Assembly (NCBI GenBank): GCA_964030475.1
Contig: CAXIPT010000002.1
Location: 7,979,070 to 8,043,069 of the forward strand
DNA length: 64,000 bases
Reading direction: 5' to 3'
Source of the DNA: Tethya wilhelma
Taxonomy: Eukaryota > Porifera > Demospongiae > Tethyida > Tethyidae
In this document: positions 52,900 through 63,643 of the stretch, in pieces
How the letters are laid out: each line of letters starts with the position of its first letter
Position numbering within the stretch: position 1 is the stretch's first letter
The notes under the pieces: generated by a model
Databases searched by the model: none
The model's input: the letters and a program-made list of their open reading frames with translations, nothing else
Told to the model about the DNA's origin: nothing
Position numbers and translations under genes: made by a program

Positions 52900-53640
52900 A
52901 TTGACTGCAGATATCAAGTCAACCATTACCCTGCGATTTGTGGCCCTTGCGATCAGCATCAAACTTGTGAGCAGTTGAATCCCTAACACCTTCTGGGATC
53001 GACATGCACTTGAGCAAAGTGCTCAAAGCTGATACTGCATGTATTTGGCAAGGTCGTGGTGACCAGGTCACCTTCATCATTGTCATCATCACTAATACCT
53101 GCTGGTATTACCCAGAGTATTTACTAGCTGCCACAAATCTGGAGCATTGTCCCTTAATTCTCTGATCAGCTGATCAAGATGGTGTCCGGACCATGATATA
53201 CTGAAACTTGAGCTGAGACTAGACCATCTATTTGTGACTCTAAATTGGAAACGGTAATTGTTAATTCCTCAATCTGCTCTTCTAAGTGAGCAACTTATCT
53301 TCGTAGATTCTTGATCTGTAATTGAAGATGTTAATTTTCGGCCAAGAGAGATTCTTCACTTGGGGTAGGAACAGTACTGGCTCTGAGTCACTTCCCTGTG
53401 GTATCTCTACCAAACCAAATATGTGCTTGGTTCTACTAAAGGACTAGGGGAATGCTGTGCTAATAGCATTTGATATCTCAGTGTTGTTCGGCTTCTTAGA
53501 AGGAAATTGAGATATCATCTTGTTTCAAACATGTTCGACTTAATTCGTTTTGTACTAGGTCCATCAGTATTCGGAACGGGTCGATATCTCTTTTTCAACC
53601 ACTCAATTTGTGTTTACTCTCTGACATGATGTAAACTACA
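52900..53640 (-). pseudogene. Degenerate coiled-coil transposon-associated ORF
   Basis: The minus strand begins MSESKHKLSG at 53630, then stops and shifts. A coiled-coil stretch (VAHLEEQIEELTITVSNLES) is followed near 53190 by LDQLIRELRDNAPDLWQLVN and TLGNTSR, then ALSTLLK and, in another frame, LLTSLMLIARATNRR near 52945. This order (coiled coil, APDL..L...LG.T.R, LL..R, ML.ARAT) is one I have seen repeated in invertebrate transposon-related ORFs. Multiple frame changes make it a fossil. Confidence 0.5.
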
Positions 53641-54159
53641 CATCACATGCATCAACATCAAAATTCAAATTTGAATTTGAATTCAAATTCACTCAAGCTA
53701 TATTTAGATTGGGAGTTTTAAATTATTTTTAGTAACCACGAAATTTTGTTATTAATATTTTGTGAATAACGACGGTCTACACAGTAACCAACTCAGAATA
53801 CTTTAGTAAATAAAAAAGTAGTGTCCAAAGATACTAATAATATTTATAAATAATATATAGTCCTAAACTATTGGCCTGAAAGAGTTACTAGGGTATAATA
53901 TATTGTATCCTTAGAGCTGTTGGACTTTATATAGCTAATAATTTGGTCTCAGTCACACTTCACGTCTATCTTGACTCGTATATAGGCTGCCAGCAACACT
54001 TCACTTCGTAGTCCTGTTTCATTGAAGTTTCACCGTGCCATCCTGCACATGGGAATGAAATGCGTGGGAGGGTGATAGTTAGTGGAATTCCCTAACCCAC
54101 GCGCAATCAAAGTCTATCTACGGTCTCTCTATGGGCAATGTCATTCACATGATTTCGCG
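53641..54159. other. Intergenic, no supported gene
   Basis: An AT-rich stretch with palindromic TTCAAATTTGAATTTGAATT near 53667. No coding signal. Confidence 0.4.
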
Positions 54160-54231
54160 TACCAGGCTCTCTCCCTCCCTATTTTTCAGCGTAATATTCG
54201 TGGGGAGCTAGAGAGCCTGGGAACAAGGCTA
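54160..54231. mobile_element. Small foldback MITE, AGCCTCGTNCCCAGGC family
   Basis: TACCAGGCTCTCTCCCTCCC at the left and GAGAGCCTGGGAACAAGGCT at the right; AGCGTAATATTCGTGGGG in the loop. Confidence 0.7.
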
Positions 54232-54261
54232 GTAAGAGATCAATAAATTAACATATTCCAC

Positions 54262-54444
54262 TAAAGTGAAAAGTACATCTGGTTTGAATTTCAAGCACCA
54301 CCGGAACCCCATTTTTTGGTTGCCTTTCCAGCTTCCTACACCTTTCCAGTCCAAAGTTAGCTATTTTTGTCCCATTAAGAAAACTATGGTATGAATCTCA
54401 TTATGTCACTTCCGGTGGCAAACTCAAACTAGATGGACTTTAAA
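54262..54444. mobile_element. MITE with CATCTGGTTTGA ends (copy 2 of the 304-530 family)
   Basis: TAAAGTGAAAAGTACATCTG and complement TTTAAAGTCCATCTAGTTTG; interior shares TTTGGTTGCCTTTCCAGC and CAAAGTTAGCTATTTTTG with the first copy. Confidence 0.6.
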
Positions 54445-55020
54445 ACTGTAAAGTTTAAAATAGCTAAATATATTTCTACATATACCTTTTCACCATTCTG
54501 TTTCAATGTATTGTTAGAGATTTCTGTCCCTTTTCATGCATCATTCCGTTTTTATATTGTCAGAGATTTCTGATCCTCTCGTTGTTCAATTTCTTTTAAA
54601 AATACAGAAATTCCCTTCCAAAGGTGCGTTATTGTGCACTAAGTACAATGAACCGCCTCAAATCGGAAGAGTTAAGGATTAATTAATTTACCGTAATGTA
54701 AAACTCAACAGTTATAACTTCAAATACTTTTCGTTAACTTTATAAATAAGACAAACATGTTATGTTGTACTCTGACATAAATGTGAAAACATTTAGAATT
54801 TTGTTTGTGTAGCATATAAGATAAACATGCACCTACAAATTCTTGTGCAGATTGATCATTATCAGGCCAATATGATCACAGACTAAATTATTTTCAAGAA
54901 CAATGCTGAATATGACATCAAAAAATTGTAAATCTAATCTTAAAATCAAGCATTTAGAATTCCTTGGTATAAAGTGGACGCTGTTAAGTTTAATTAGGTA
55001 ACTATTATTATAATAACCTG
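54445..55020. other. Intergenic, no supported gene
   Basis: AT-rich; TCAGAGATTTCTG-type motif repeated near 54513 and 54559. No coding signal. Confidence 0.35.
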
Positions 55021-55039
55021 TTATTGTTATTTTTAGTTC

Positions 55040-56447
55040 CTTACCTAAACTGCCAAGTTGCAAAGGACAGCCTCAATAAAATACAACTAAATGTGCAACG
55101 AAGATTCGAGGAAGCAGCTCAATATTGCAATAAATTAAATTTGGGGTTAAAACAGGACTCAAAATTTGGGGTATTCGACTATCAACATGCAGTGGGTAAC
55201 AGTTTAAGTTCTTTAGCATCGACTGTAAGTGTATCTGGAAAGGTCTACAGTGCTGAAGCCATTCAAGACAATTTTGACCGAATAGTAGATATAATGAAAC
55301 CAGTGATTGGTGAAGTGCCATACATGTACAAATTGATTTCTTTACAAAATGTTGAAAATGCTGAAAACCCAATCATATAGCTGAGGATCTCCGTTCAAGT
55401 GCCTTATTGAGGCAAATTACTGGCAAGATTAAGGAAAATGAAAAACAAATTTTGACACATTTTTGGCTATTCTTGAAGAAATCAATCAATGTGTTCAAAG
55501 ACCTGGAGGGTGAGACCTACTCCCCACGTCTAGCTACAAATTGTGACAGCACTGAAGAAACAGGGAAATCAGTAAGTCTTGATCCCATAAATAGTAGCAT
55601 GAGCCCCCCTTTTCAAAGCCATTGTGATAAGGATTATACCTACGATTCCGTCACTGAAGGAAATTGTGATCAACGGTTATGTATACTATTTCCTGACCCA
55701 AATAAACTTGGAACATCTTGCCAAAAAAGCAAAATGTCAGCTGGTCCGTAGGCTGTTTAGTGAAGCACAAAACATGATAAACTTATTTGGTGATTTGGTG
55801 GCCTGTACATTTAGGTCTCTAGAATTGCAAGGAGTATTAGTTGATACATTACGAGCTGATACTATCGCCTTTGGACATGGAAATGGCCCAAACCATATGT
55901 AGATGACCACATTACAGAGCTTCAATCTGCCAATACTGTGTGTATTATTCAAGAAATTCTAACGAAATTCAATTACATTTCTTTCTTTATTATGGAATTA
56001 TTCAACAAATAATTCGTCATCATGGTACAAAGCTGATAACAGTTAATCTTGATGACTACTACCTCACTAAGTATCATTCTTTCTGTCAATGCTGTGTGTT
56101 TGAAGTACCTTCAACTGTGATCAATCAATTGTCTCCTCAAATCGGAAAGTCTCTTGTCATTAAAATCTATGAAAATGCATATGTGTGGTTTTCTAGCCCG
56201 GGACAGTTTACTATGGAGGACCAATAATTATGCTGTCCAAGAAGAGATCATTGGTCCTAATTGTGGGTATATACTTTGTGACATCAGTAAAGGTTGTGTA
56301 GAGTTATCATTTTTGTTTGCATCTAATGTAGCAGTACTTCCACTTTCTTCAGCTCAGCAAGATAAGCTATCTAGTATAGGCATTCATGTCCACCACCAAC
56401 AAACACCTCTCCCTAAGACAAAATTTGGTAAAAATTTGGCAAGTTTT

Positions 56448-56485
<38 letters not shown>

Positions 56486-56930
56486 TCGAAGGAAAGCACT
56501 AACTCCCCCTGCTCCTTCATTGACAAGTGTATCAAAGAAACAGACATCAAATAGACCAAGAGCAACATTGTATAGAAAGAAGAAGAATAGCAAAGGAAAT
56601 GTGAAGAATCTGCATGCAGAGAAGGATGGTATTGATTTTCCCCCAAAATATCTAGCCTAAAAACTGTGAAAATCTGCAAAATGATTCGGAAAAATTTGTC
56701 TCATCCCATTTTTCACTCCTGTAACAGCTGTACCTGATGTTAAAGAGAAGTTAATATGTGATATTCGATTCAACCCCAGCCTAAACCTAAACTTAAAGGT
56801 GATACTGAAAGTGATAGTGACCATTATGAAGATGAATGTTTTGTTGCTATGGTAAAGTCAATAATGGGAGAGATGATTGGACAAGAAACTCAGCAACATA
56901 AGAAACATGTTTTAGAAGTGATCATAGTGT
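55040..56930 (+). pseudogene. Broken paralogue of the CARD-like gene
   Basis: Segments in all three frames match, in order, the protein of 1481-2867: a CARD-like stretch (AEAIQDNFDRIVDIMKPVIG, frame closed at 55380), LRQITGKIKENEKQILTHFW and a linker to 55751, LAKKAKCQLVRRLFSEAQNM to 55902, FNYISFF near 55970, a stretch with CCVFEVPSTVINQLSP to 56227, then EEIIGPNCGYILCDISKGCV to about 56450. Expected motifs (FINY-like, VFE-P, GCVxLxF) are present but at least four frame changes separate them. After a T-run, coding-like basic sequence continues (RRKALTPPAPSL, then RFNPSLNLNLKVILKVI-type readings) to about 56930. A clear pseudogene, oriented opposite to its relative. Confidence 0.75.
56451..56482. 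repeat. Poly(T) run
   Basis: About 32 T in a row within the CARD-like pseudogene. It could be an old retro-insertion tail in minus orientation or slippage. Confidence 0.9.
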
Positions 56931-56946
56931 AAGCAAGGCTAATTAC

Positions 56947-57252
56947 ACAAGTAGTAAAAATTTTGTAAGTGTAGGAATGGGCAGTGCTGTAAAAAGTGAT
57001 GGAACAAGGCAAGTCTCTGATTTCAGCACATGACTACTTCATTCTATCAGTCTAGATCTCCACATCTGACTGTTTTCTTCGTTGCCTTATTGGATCAATG
57101 ATTCAAGCAATTACTTGGCTGGAGTAAACTTTAGCTACAAAAAATTAATGAAGTAGTCATGTGCCAAAATCAGAGACTTGCCTTGTTCCATCACTTTTTA
57201 CAGCACTGCCCATTCCTACACTGCATATTTTTACAAAATTTTTACTATTTGT
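56947..57252. mobile_element. Hairpin MITE, AGGAATGG family 2, copy 2
   Basis: ACAAGTAGTAAAAATTTTGT and complement; arms GTAGGAATGGGCAGTGCTGT, AGTGATGGAACAAGGCAAG and TCTCTGATTT pair with 57165-57222. Homology to copy 1 continues to about 57760. Confidence 0.8.
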
Positions 57253-57760
57253 TCATTTACATTTTTCAACACAAAAGGTGCTCAATTGCATGGAGACTAG
57301 TGAGTCTCTACATCAGATGGGCATGTGCATTAGATACAGTTAAACCGCGTGGTCTTTTGACGACCTTTACCTACAAAACTGGCTATGTAAAAAGTACGGT
57401 ATTTTATTTCAATAGCTGCATGCCTAGATTAGTTTTAGGCACCAAACAAGTACAAAATGGCATACTTTGGATGAAATGAAGTCTTGCTATCCAGTTAAAG
57501 TTGGCTCAATGCTTTTTGTTTGTCTGGAAATCGCGTTCAAGTTTGTCAGTTAGGAAGAAAACAAAATTGCATTGTTATGCATATGGCAGAGTGCTGTAAG
57601 AAATTTCTGTGTATTTTGTGTGTTCTAAGGGAGGCTCTAAACATGTTTTAAGGCTTTGCTATCTTTCTCTTTGGGTATTTTAAGCATGAACATTTTGTAT
57701 TGTGTCTATGGGACAGTTGACCCATTACTACTATACGTACTACCATACGCAGTATGATAT
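57253..57760. repeat. Downstream part of AGGAATGG family 2 unit
   Basis: Patches shared with 44094-44690, including TTTTGTATTGTGTCTATGGG and CTACTATACGTACTACC at the end. Confidence 0.6.
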
Positions 57761-57929
57761 ATAGTTGTACTTTAATATTATTATCATGCATGTACTGATT
57801 ATTGGAACTTACTCACCAGTGAATATTTACTTATATGGAATAGCTCTATGTGTATTGCTCAATATTGTATTAGTGTTGTCTCATGTCCTGTCATGCTTAC
57901 TTTATGTTGGTTGTGTACTGATCTTTAAG

Positions 57930-58100
57930 CCTCGGCGCGTGAGTAACACATGCAGAGGGTTATGGTAGTCGTTTGTGTGTCTGTCTGTCTGTCTGTTTGC
58001 TATAAAATTATCTGAAGCACGGCAGTCAAAATGGATCTATACTTATTTTCATAATTTGAGATTATCTTGACAGGTATACAAGGTGCATAAGCCTCAGCGC
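57930..58100 (+). mobile_element. Microsatellite-bearing dispersed repeat, copy 3
   Basis: AAGCCTCGGCGCGTGAGTAA, GGGTTATGGTAGTCGTTTGT, (CTGT)n, ATTATCTGAAGCACGGCAG. Truncated relative to the 47740 copy. Confidence 0.6.
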
Positions 58101-58379
58101 ATGTACCAAAATGCAAAACTTAGTTACTAGGCATGTCACCATGATCTGGCAGTAACGAGGCTAAGGAACCATCAAGTCTAAAGCCGTGGCAATAGTGAAT
58201 GCTCAGTGCTGAGTCAGGAATGCAGTGATGTTCTGACACTGATACAAAACAACACACAACCAAATTGATATCTCACTGAATTAGCTTAGTTACTTTAATA
58301 CCTATTCAAGCAAATATAATTTATGAGATACCCGGTATAAAGCTCACTGTCACTGAGCAGACTGAGCTATGACCGACTG

Positions 58380-58616
58380 AGCCAAGCACACAGGCAGTCA
58401 CTGTATTTCTAAATAACGCACGCTCCACGTGATAGGTGTGGTCTCGAAGCTAAGAAGCTAAAAAGCGCTCAGAGAAGCACAAAAGCCTCAGATCTCAGAA
58501 AGTACAGCGTTTTCCAAGATGCTAGACAAAAAATTTCAAGATAACTTCGATTCATGAACGTAAGTACCCTCCGTTTGGACCATAGAGCTGCCGTTCTTCA
58601 GATTATCTAGTAACAG

Positions 58617-58648
<32 letters not shown>

Positions 58649-58735
58649 CGACTACCGTAACCCTCTGCACGTGCGCTGAGGCTTAATGAAGGCACCAAGG
58701 TGCTTAACCCTTGGCGCCCTAGCAATAGAATACAT
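58380..58735 (-). mobile_element. Microsatellite-bearing dispersed repeat, copy 4
   Basis: Minus orientation: AAGCCTCAGCGCACGTGCAG, GGGTTACGGTAGTCGTTTTG, (TG)n, TCTGAAGAACGGCAG, then ...AAGCTTCGAGACCACACC-like sequence near 58440. Confidence 0.7.
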
Positions 58736-59139
58736 TGTCACACATGACAATCTAGCTTCCAGTACAGTAACAGTGGAGCCAGCAGAGGATACTAGCTACT
58801 ATCATTTTAACCACTGATGAGGACGCCGGATGCCCTGCCGGACCAGGAGGCTAGTAGTGGCAGCCTGACTGGCTACACAGAGAATACTTAGTCACTAACA
58901 ATGATCATAGTTAGAGTTCTAGCACTGTACTAGCTGGCAAGTTCACATAATATAAACATGACCAGTGATTGTTCATCAGCCTATCATCAGCTCTGTCATG
59001 CCTTGGATTCATTAAAAACATGCTTATAATATGCCCAAACTGCGTGATTATTAAGAGTATAGTATTATTGCGTGCGTGCAAAGTAAGTCAGTTGCCTCTC
59101 AACTCCTTCATGTGCTTCTGCCTACGTAGTCTATTCTAA
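58736..59139. other. Intergenic, no supported gene
   Basis: No coding signal or repeat partner recognised between two reverse-oriented dispersed repeats. Confidence 0.35.
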
Positions 59140-59425
59140 ATAACGCACACTAAGAAATGGGCGTGAATAGCAGGTGTGGCCTCGAAGCTTAGCGTTCAGA
59201 GAGGCTGAAAAGCCTCAGATCTCAGGAACTACAAGATTTTGTTGAATGCTACGTGTAATTTTTTTAGATAATATCCGATTATTTTACCTTGGTATGCCGC
59301 TTTTGAAGACTGGGCATTCCGTTCTTGAGATATAGAGTGCAAAAAAAATCTGTCAGACAGACAGACAGACATACAAAACGACTACCGTAACTTTTGCTGC
59401 GCATGCGCGCACCAAGGGTTAATAA
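59140..59425 (-). mobile_element. Microsatellite-bearing dispersed repeat, copy 5
   Basis: Minus orientation: AACCCTTGGTGCGCGCATGC, GTTACGGTAGTCGTTTTGTA, (TGTC)n, TCTCAAGAACGGAATGCCCA, CAAAAGCGGCATACCAAGGT. Closest to the 27601 copy, while the 47740 and 58380 copies form another subgroup. Confidence 0.7.
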
Positions 59426-60693
59426 AGTGACTCATTGACAATTGATTTGCACGCCAAGGCTTATGCACCATAGGTGCTTTTATTGTATATGGCTATTGTG
59501 GTGCATTTGTGATACCATGTAAATACAGTTTAGTGCAAGAGGGAAGTAGCAATACAATTACGCAAGAAGGAAATATTTATATTTCCCTGACAACATTGCA
59601 TATATGTTGGCTTCCCATGATACAAATTTAATCCCTCCCATCCCTCCTGTTCTCTATCAGTAACTTGTCGGTAAATCATGACCATTGAGAGTTCACTAAC
59701 CATTTTAATAAACAGTATCTACGGCTTTGCTATATTCTAAACATACTGCCTGCTCATTACTGCTCTCCAAATTTCATATGTCCACTCCTACATATTATAA
59801 TGAGGAACCTATAGGAGTGTTTTTTCTTGGTGTATAAATAAATGAGGGTGTTTTTAACAAAAAAATAAACAAAACAATAAAAAAAACTGTCGGAGTTTTC
59901 AGAGTGTGTGAGCTGAAGAGAAGGCAGTGTCAACTTCTGTCCAGAAACATGGAAGCTCATATTGTGTGACAAAATGAATTACAGAAACAAAAGAATGACT
60001 TACTATAGGCATTTTAAGAGAGCACACAATCAATCTCCAGCCCACAAGTATTTTCACTTAGTCATGCAGTAGCTGGATTATTTATAAAGTAAACAGAAAC
60101 TATAGCAATTTAACTTAGTATTGTGCCAAGAAGCTTTATAGTGCAGTAGGAAACATGCTATCAGCATACCATCTACCATAAGCAACAGCAATAAACCATA
60201 TAAATGCATGAGACTAATTCACTCATTAGTCTAAATTTATTACATGCCTGCTAGTCTGGTTTCATTGAAAAATTAATCTATACAATACTGTGGAGTACAT
60301 GCAAGGTTACAGTCTACAATTCGCATGACACTTTAAACTCATGAGTGACCATGTCTAGTTACTGTTACCTAGTGCAGATGGTATTTTCCTACTGCACTAT
60401 AATAAGGTTCTTGGTGCAATTAATACAAGTACAATTGCTATATATAGTTAGACTTTACCTTATCCCTTTCCAGGAATTGTATACAATGGCTTTATGCTAC
60501 CAGAGTGTACTGTTTATGTGACATAGACTATTTATGTGTGTGTATACCTTGTATTGACTGCACCTCAACCTAGCTATGTAATTAGAATATGCCAATGGTT
60601 TGCCGATCGAGTGCACACGTGTGCAAATTGAATGAACATTTAATGACAAAGCGAGTTACACTTAGCTGAGTGTATATAGTAAACTCAAGTAAG
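59426..60693. other. Intergenic, no supported gene
   Basis: About 1.2 kb without coding pattern; upstream region of the next gene. Confidence 0.4.
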
Positions 60694-61035
60694 ATGAATG
60701 AAAGATACAAGTTTTTGAAATGGCTGTGTGTGATTTTAGTGGTTGTTGCTAATTCCATCAGTGAGCCATTTAAAGATCCGGCGACAACTCAAGATCCATG
60801 TGGACGAATTGGTCAACTCCCTCAGGATAATCCTAATGGATATTCAGACAATCTTTCTTGTGAAAGTTTTGATGGTGTACTGCAGTGTTTCCCACAGGAA
60901 GAGTTGTGTAATAACCACCCTTTTTGTCAGAGTGGTATAGATGAGGGGGTATTTCTTGCCCCCATAGTGTGTAAGGCCATATTAAACTTTACTAACTTAC
61001 GTAGTAATTTGCGATGCATGTATGTTCCATATTAA
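60694..61035 (+). CDS. Secreted protein, first exon, LDL-receptor-A-like (partial)
   Basis: Start chosen at MNERYKFLKW because a hydrophobic signal peptide (LCVILVVVANSI) follows directly; an in-frame ATG lies 24 bp upstream. After PFKDPATTQDPCGRIG come SCESFDGVLQCFPQEELCNN and HPFCQSGIDEG, the Cys spacing and terminal acidic G-x-D-E of an LDL-receptor class A repeat. The codon after DEG is GTATTT, a possible donor, so the frame to TAA at 61035 may be partly intron. The gene would continue beyond the N at 61080, but only a MITE follows there. Likely extracellular or membrane receptor; partner unknown. Confidence 0.6.
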   Translation: MNERYKFLKWLCVILVVVANSISEPFKDPATTQDPCGRIGQLPQDNPNGYSDNLSCESFDGVLQCFPQEELCNNHPFCQSGIDEGVFLAPIVCKAILNFTNLRSNLRCMYVPY

Positions 61036-61080
61036 GTTTGCTGTAGCTAAACTTTCCCCTCATGCCATTCAGGCCGGGTN

Positions 61081-61306
61081 ATAGGAATGGCCAAATCGTA
61101 AAAAGTGAGCAAACAAGATAGGAATGCTGGTCAGATTGAGCGAGTTCATTCCTGTGTCTACAATGTCATTGAGCTATGAACATAGGTGACACAGTGAAAT
61201 GAACTCCTCGCTCAATCTGATAAGCATTCCTATCTTGTTTGCTCACTTTTTTACGATTTGGCCATTCCTATGTTTACATTACATTTCTAATGTTTTTTGT
61301 ACTTGT
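61081..61306. mobile_element. Hairpin MITE, AGGAATGG family 1, copy 3
   Basis: ATAGGAATGGCCAAATCGTA starts immediately after the N at 61080, so the left terminus is lost in the gap; the right end TTTTTTGTACTTGT is intact. Interior is very close to the 41757 copy. Confidence 0.85.
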
Positions 61307-61671
61307 AAATGATAGCGACCATGACAAACATAAAATTATAAACAGCACATTAATTGTATGTAATTAGGAATGATTGAACAGTTTGAGAGTGTGTACAATA
61401 GTCACATTAAAGATGATAATTGTTTGATGGGTATTAAGACAGAACATTTGTTGCAGGGGCAGCAGAGTCTGAGCAGACATGGAAAGTACACAAATCTTCA
61501 TCATTGAAGTGATTTACTAAGTGTCTCCATAAAAGGTACGTGCTTCAAATTGGGACATGATGGTTTCATGGGATAAAGAAAGATCATGTGTTCCATAAAT
61601 GTAGAAGATGATTAAAATAGAGGTGTCGGTCTTTATTTGATCTGCAGAGTGGTTGGTTGAGCTAGCAGATC
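61307..61671. other. Intergenic, no supported gene
   Basis: No coding signal on either strand. Confidence 0.35.
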
Positions 61672-62034
61672 ATAGGCGTAGGAAGCTATTTCAGTTTGGG
61701 GGGGCTATAGTCAGTGCTACACTGCTGTGCTAGTGGCCATCATGCAAGAGGGGGATGCGCCCCCAGAAAATTTTAGAGGTTTGGATGCTCTGAGGTGAAA
61801 TCTGGGGAATTTTGGGGCTATTTTTTCTTGTTCTTCCGTCTCATCATCATGGCCAGCTTCCTCGGTGGCAACCGTGGCACTACTAGTACTGTGCGTATGT
61901 ACGTGCATGCGCAATACGCTTGGCCCCCAGCCACGCCCATAGCGCATAGCTTATGCATTGGTACAAAGTTTGCAAAATTCATAAATTTTTGGGGGGGCTA
62001 TAGCCCCCCTAGCCCCCCCGGTTCCTACGCCTAT
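61672..62034. mobile_element. hAT-like MITE with ATAGGCGTAGGAA ends
   Basis: ATAGGCGTAGGAAGC at the left and complement GGTTCCTACGCCTAT at the right, flanked by a 7-bp direct repeat GCAGATC. Subterminal GGGGGGGCTATAG occurs on both sides, inverted by CTATAGCCCCCC. No ORF. Confidence 0.8.
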
Positions 62035-62776
62035 GCAGATCTAGTAGGGTTATCATTGAAGGAGAGGAAAGTGAGGATAACAAAAGAGGGTTGTTTCAAG
62101 CATTTGATAAAGGAATGAGATCATTCAGTTTAAGAATCATCATAAGAGGAAACTAGGTTTTAAGCGGCTTTGTAGGAGAAAGAAAAATCATTCAAAATGA
62201 ATTTCGTTGCTCAACGCTGGACACATTCAAGCACAGATGGGTCTAGTTTGAGCTAGATTTCTGTTGCCACTTTTGTATACTGGCGTATGCAATTGTTAAG
62301 TTCCGGCCATTCCTATACTATACCTCCAATTTTGTATAGTCTTGGTTCACTTGTGGATGTATGCACAGTTTTATGATCATGATTGTACATGGTTGTGGTC
62401 TTCATAATTAGACATCCTCTTCGTTGGCTGCTTCAGTCCTATGCAGTAATTGAACGCCAGAAACACACACATATATAGTCAAACTAAGAAATTACAGATT
62501 TGAATACAAATGAGTGTTTGCCTAGCCGTACCGATATTATGACCAAAAATTGATGCAATAAGGCTAATAATTGTGTGATACAGTTTAAATGTGAATATTC
62601 ATTAAAATTAAATACAACATTACATGTGGTTATAGTAAAATAGTGCAACATAAATGATAATCTGGAATTGATGTGTGCATGGGTAAAATAAAGTATTTGC
62701 CATTGCAGGCTTAACAAGCAATTCAATGAGCATGCAACAACTCAATCCGCAATAAACACAACCAGTTAGTAACTGG
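62035..62776. other. Intergenic, no supported gene
   Basis: No coding signal recognised. Confidence 0.35.
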
Positions 62777-62870
62777 TTAGGCGGAGAGGCGACACTCAAC
62801 CCACTCATACAAATCTTTGGGGAGTGTACCAATGTCAGAAACAAACATTGGGTGCTCAAATTGAAAGCTG
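62777..62870 (-). CDS. Possible short terminal exon
   Basis: After an acceptor-like TTTTTAACAG, the minus strand reads FQFEHPMFVSDIGTLPKDLY, EWVECRLSA, stop. It looks coding but is only about 30 codons; it may be a tail exon of the OTU gene just upstream or of another element. Confidence 0.3.
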
Positions 62871-62943
62871 TTAAAAATCTGTGTTATCATTATTATTACT
62901 TTTTTTTTTGAAACAATAAAGTAGCGAATCATACAATGTAACC

Positions 62944-63643
62944 TTATACTGTAGATTGAACTACTTTAAAATGGTTTCCAGTATGGTATACATACATGGC
63001 AGAATTAGTACCACTGTCGAAAGTCTCCAGAGAGGGATCTACATGGCTAGGAGAGTGTGGTTGCCATGTGCCATGTTGCCTACTGTATGAAAAAATTTGT
63101 GTTAAGCAAATGGGCCAGTGCAAACATTTCTATAGATGTGCCCCACACACTATCTGTACTCATTTCTAAATCTGAGAGGTATTCTTCAATACTATTGTAA
63201 TTTGCATTGATGCCAACATAGCCACTGGTCATGAATAAATCATTGTTTATTTCCATGTGACTCACTATTGCATTATGTATTTCTCTATGCTGTGTCTGTG
63301 ACCCAGTAATTATATATGAGAAGGCACGGAACAAACAGTTCCCATCCCCCCTGGTATTAACAAGGGTTCTAGTGTCAGGGCGTCTCAAAGCAACTGTTGG
63401 ACCACCTGATGTGACACCACTTGTATGTCTAAATCTTAACCCCAGTTGAGTACACACACTACGCTGCCAGTCTGCACTGACTGGGTTATAACAAAAAGGC
63501 CACACACCAAGTCTGCTGGGCTCATAATCTTTATGGGTACACACTCTCTTACACTCACTGTTCTGTTCTGAATCAGGACATTTACGCTTCTTACCAGCGT
63601 TCTGTTCAGTGGCCAACTTAGTAGCCTTGGATACTGTTACCAT
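62944..63643 (-). pseudogene. OTU-family cysteine protease, one frameshift
   Basis: From ATG at 63643: basic N-terminus (GKKRKCPDSEQNSECKRVC), a WPFCYNP segment, then the OTU active-site motif RGDGNCLFRAFSY (Asp and catalytic Cys), a helix with QHREIHNAIVSHM, and SVWGTSIEMFALAHLL. Near 63088 a T-run shifts the frame and the first frame stops. The next frame goes on with YSRQHGTWQPHSPSHVD and ends AMYVYHTGNHFKVVQSTV, which supplies the expected catalytic His (NHFKVV). With one base change both halves form a complete OTU domain of about 235 residues. OTU enzymes cleave ubiquitin chains; in invertebrates this subtype is often transposon-encoded, so either a host or element gene is possible. Confidence 0.7.
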
